From assembly GCA_027039465.1 (NCBI GenBank), contig JALWEA010000064.1, positions 1-13,190 on the forward strand: DNA of 13,190 nt. Reading direction: 5' to 3'. Position numbers and translations under genes: made by a program. Each line of letters begins with the position of its first letter. Positions within the stretch are counted from its first letter, which is position 1. The notes beneath the pieces were generated by a model, which made no database searches, was not told the origin of the DNA, and saw only the letters and a list, made by a program, of their open reading frames with translations. This stretch comes from Calditrichia bacterium. Its GTDB lineage: Bacteria > Calditrichota > Calditrichia > Calditrichales > Calditrichaceae. Shown piece after piece: positions 13,008 to 13,190 of the stretch.

Positions 13008-13190
13008 ATATCACATTCTTTTACACATATCTTAATCCATTACATTTTTTCAACCAAAAATCGCGAAAAACTATTGGCCGAATCTCTTCAATCCCGCATT
13101 TGGTCATATATGGCCGGCATTGCAATTAACAATGACATTCATCCGCAAATAATCGGAGGCGTTGAAGATCATGTCCATGCCCTTCTATTA
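13008..13190 (+). CDS. tnpA: IS200/RAYT-like HUH (Y1) transposase, N-terminal part
   Basis: The first 61 codons of a frame that runs off the right edge. It reads SHSFTHILIHYIFSTKNREK, matching the start of IS200/REP-associated Y1 transposases, and reaches the metal-binding HUH motif in EDHVHALL (residues 53-60). The catalytic Tyr would lie beyond the window. AGGAGGT (12995-13001) sits seven bases ahead of ATA at 13008, where the family expects ATG followed by Ser; an in-frame ATG at 12987 exists but lies before the ribosome site and adds seven unlikely residues. The codon may be a rare start or a decaying one. These enzymes cut single-stranded DNA at palindromes, fitting the adjacent arrays. 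Confidence 0.88.
   Translation, partial: MSHSFTHILIHYIFSTKNREKLLAESLQSRIWSYMAGIAINNDIHPQIIGGVEDHVHALLL

Overview
The window looks like a chromosome segment from a mesophilic or thermophilic member of the FCB group, most likely Calditrichota or a relative. The evidence is indirect: a subtilase with a C-terminal type IX (Por-type) sorting domain carrying the YQNRPNPFNPST signature, a Bacteroides-style BtuG-like surface lipoprotein, and many palindromic intergenic repeats. No rRNA or tRNA is present, so the assignment is an inference.

Region 1 (1-3326, minus strand): a tightly overlapping operon that begins with a MarR-family regulator and continues mrpE, mrpF, mrpG, a DUF4040 (MbhD-like) subunit, a fused MbhE-MnhB subunit, mrpC and the start of mrpD, which leaves the window at base 1. 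This is the order of the ion-translocating half of Mrp antiporters and Mbh/Mbs-type complexes. A strong promoter with an inverted repeat lying in its spacer sits in front of marR.

Region 2 (3327-6948, plus strand): an MscS-type mechanosensitive channel, a small lipoprotein whose C-terminal half resembles the propeptide of the next gene, and a 702-residue secreted subtilase (S8) with a complete catalytic set, a large insertion and a sorting domain. A perfect intrinsic terminator follows, and its hairpin is built partly from the last codons of the convergent btuF.

Region 3 (6919-12305, minus strand): a vitamin B12 uptake locus. A sigma70-like promoter (-35 TTGCAA, 17 bp, -10 TATATT) leads into a canonical cobalamin riboswitch whose P1 strand can alternatively pair over 13 bp with sequence that forms a downstream terminator. 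It is followed by a TonB-dependent receptor (btuB), a beta-propeller lipoprotein resembling Bacteroides BtuG, and a lipoprotein B12-binding protein (btuF). A 764-bp gap full of repeats separates btuB from btuG. No btuC or btuD lies here.

Region 4 (12306-13190): non-coding DNA holding three related sets of perfect palindromes. Two are in direct orientation and one is inverted, with compensatory base changes between copies. They lie just before the 5' part of an IS200/RAYT-like HUH transposase gene, which runs off the right end and seems to have ATA where the family start codon should be. This resembles a REP/BIME-type system with its transposase.
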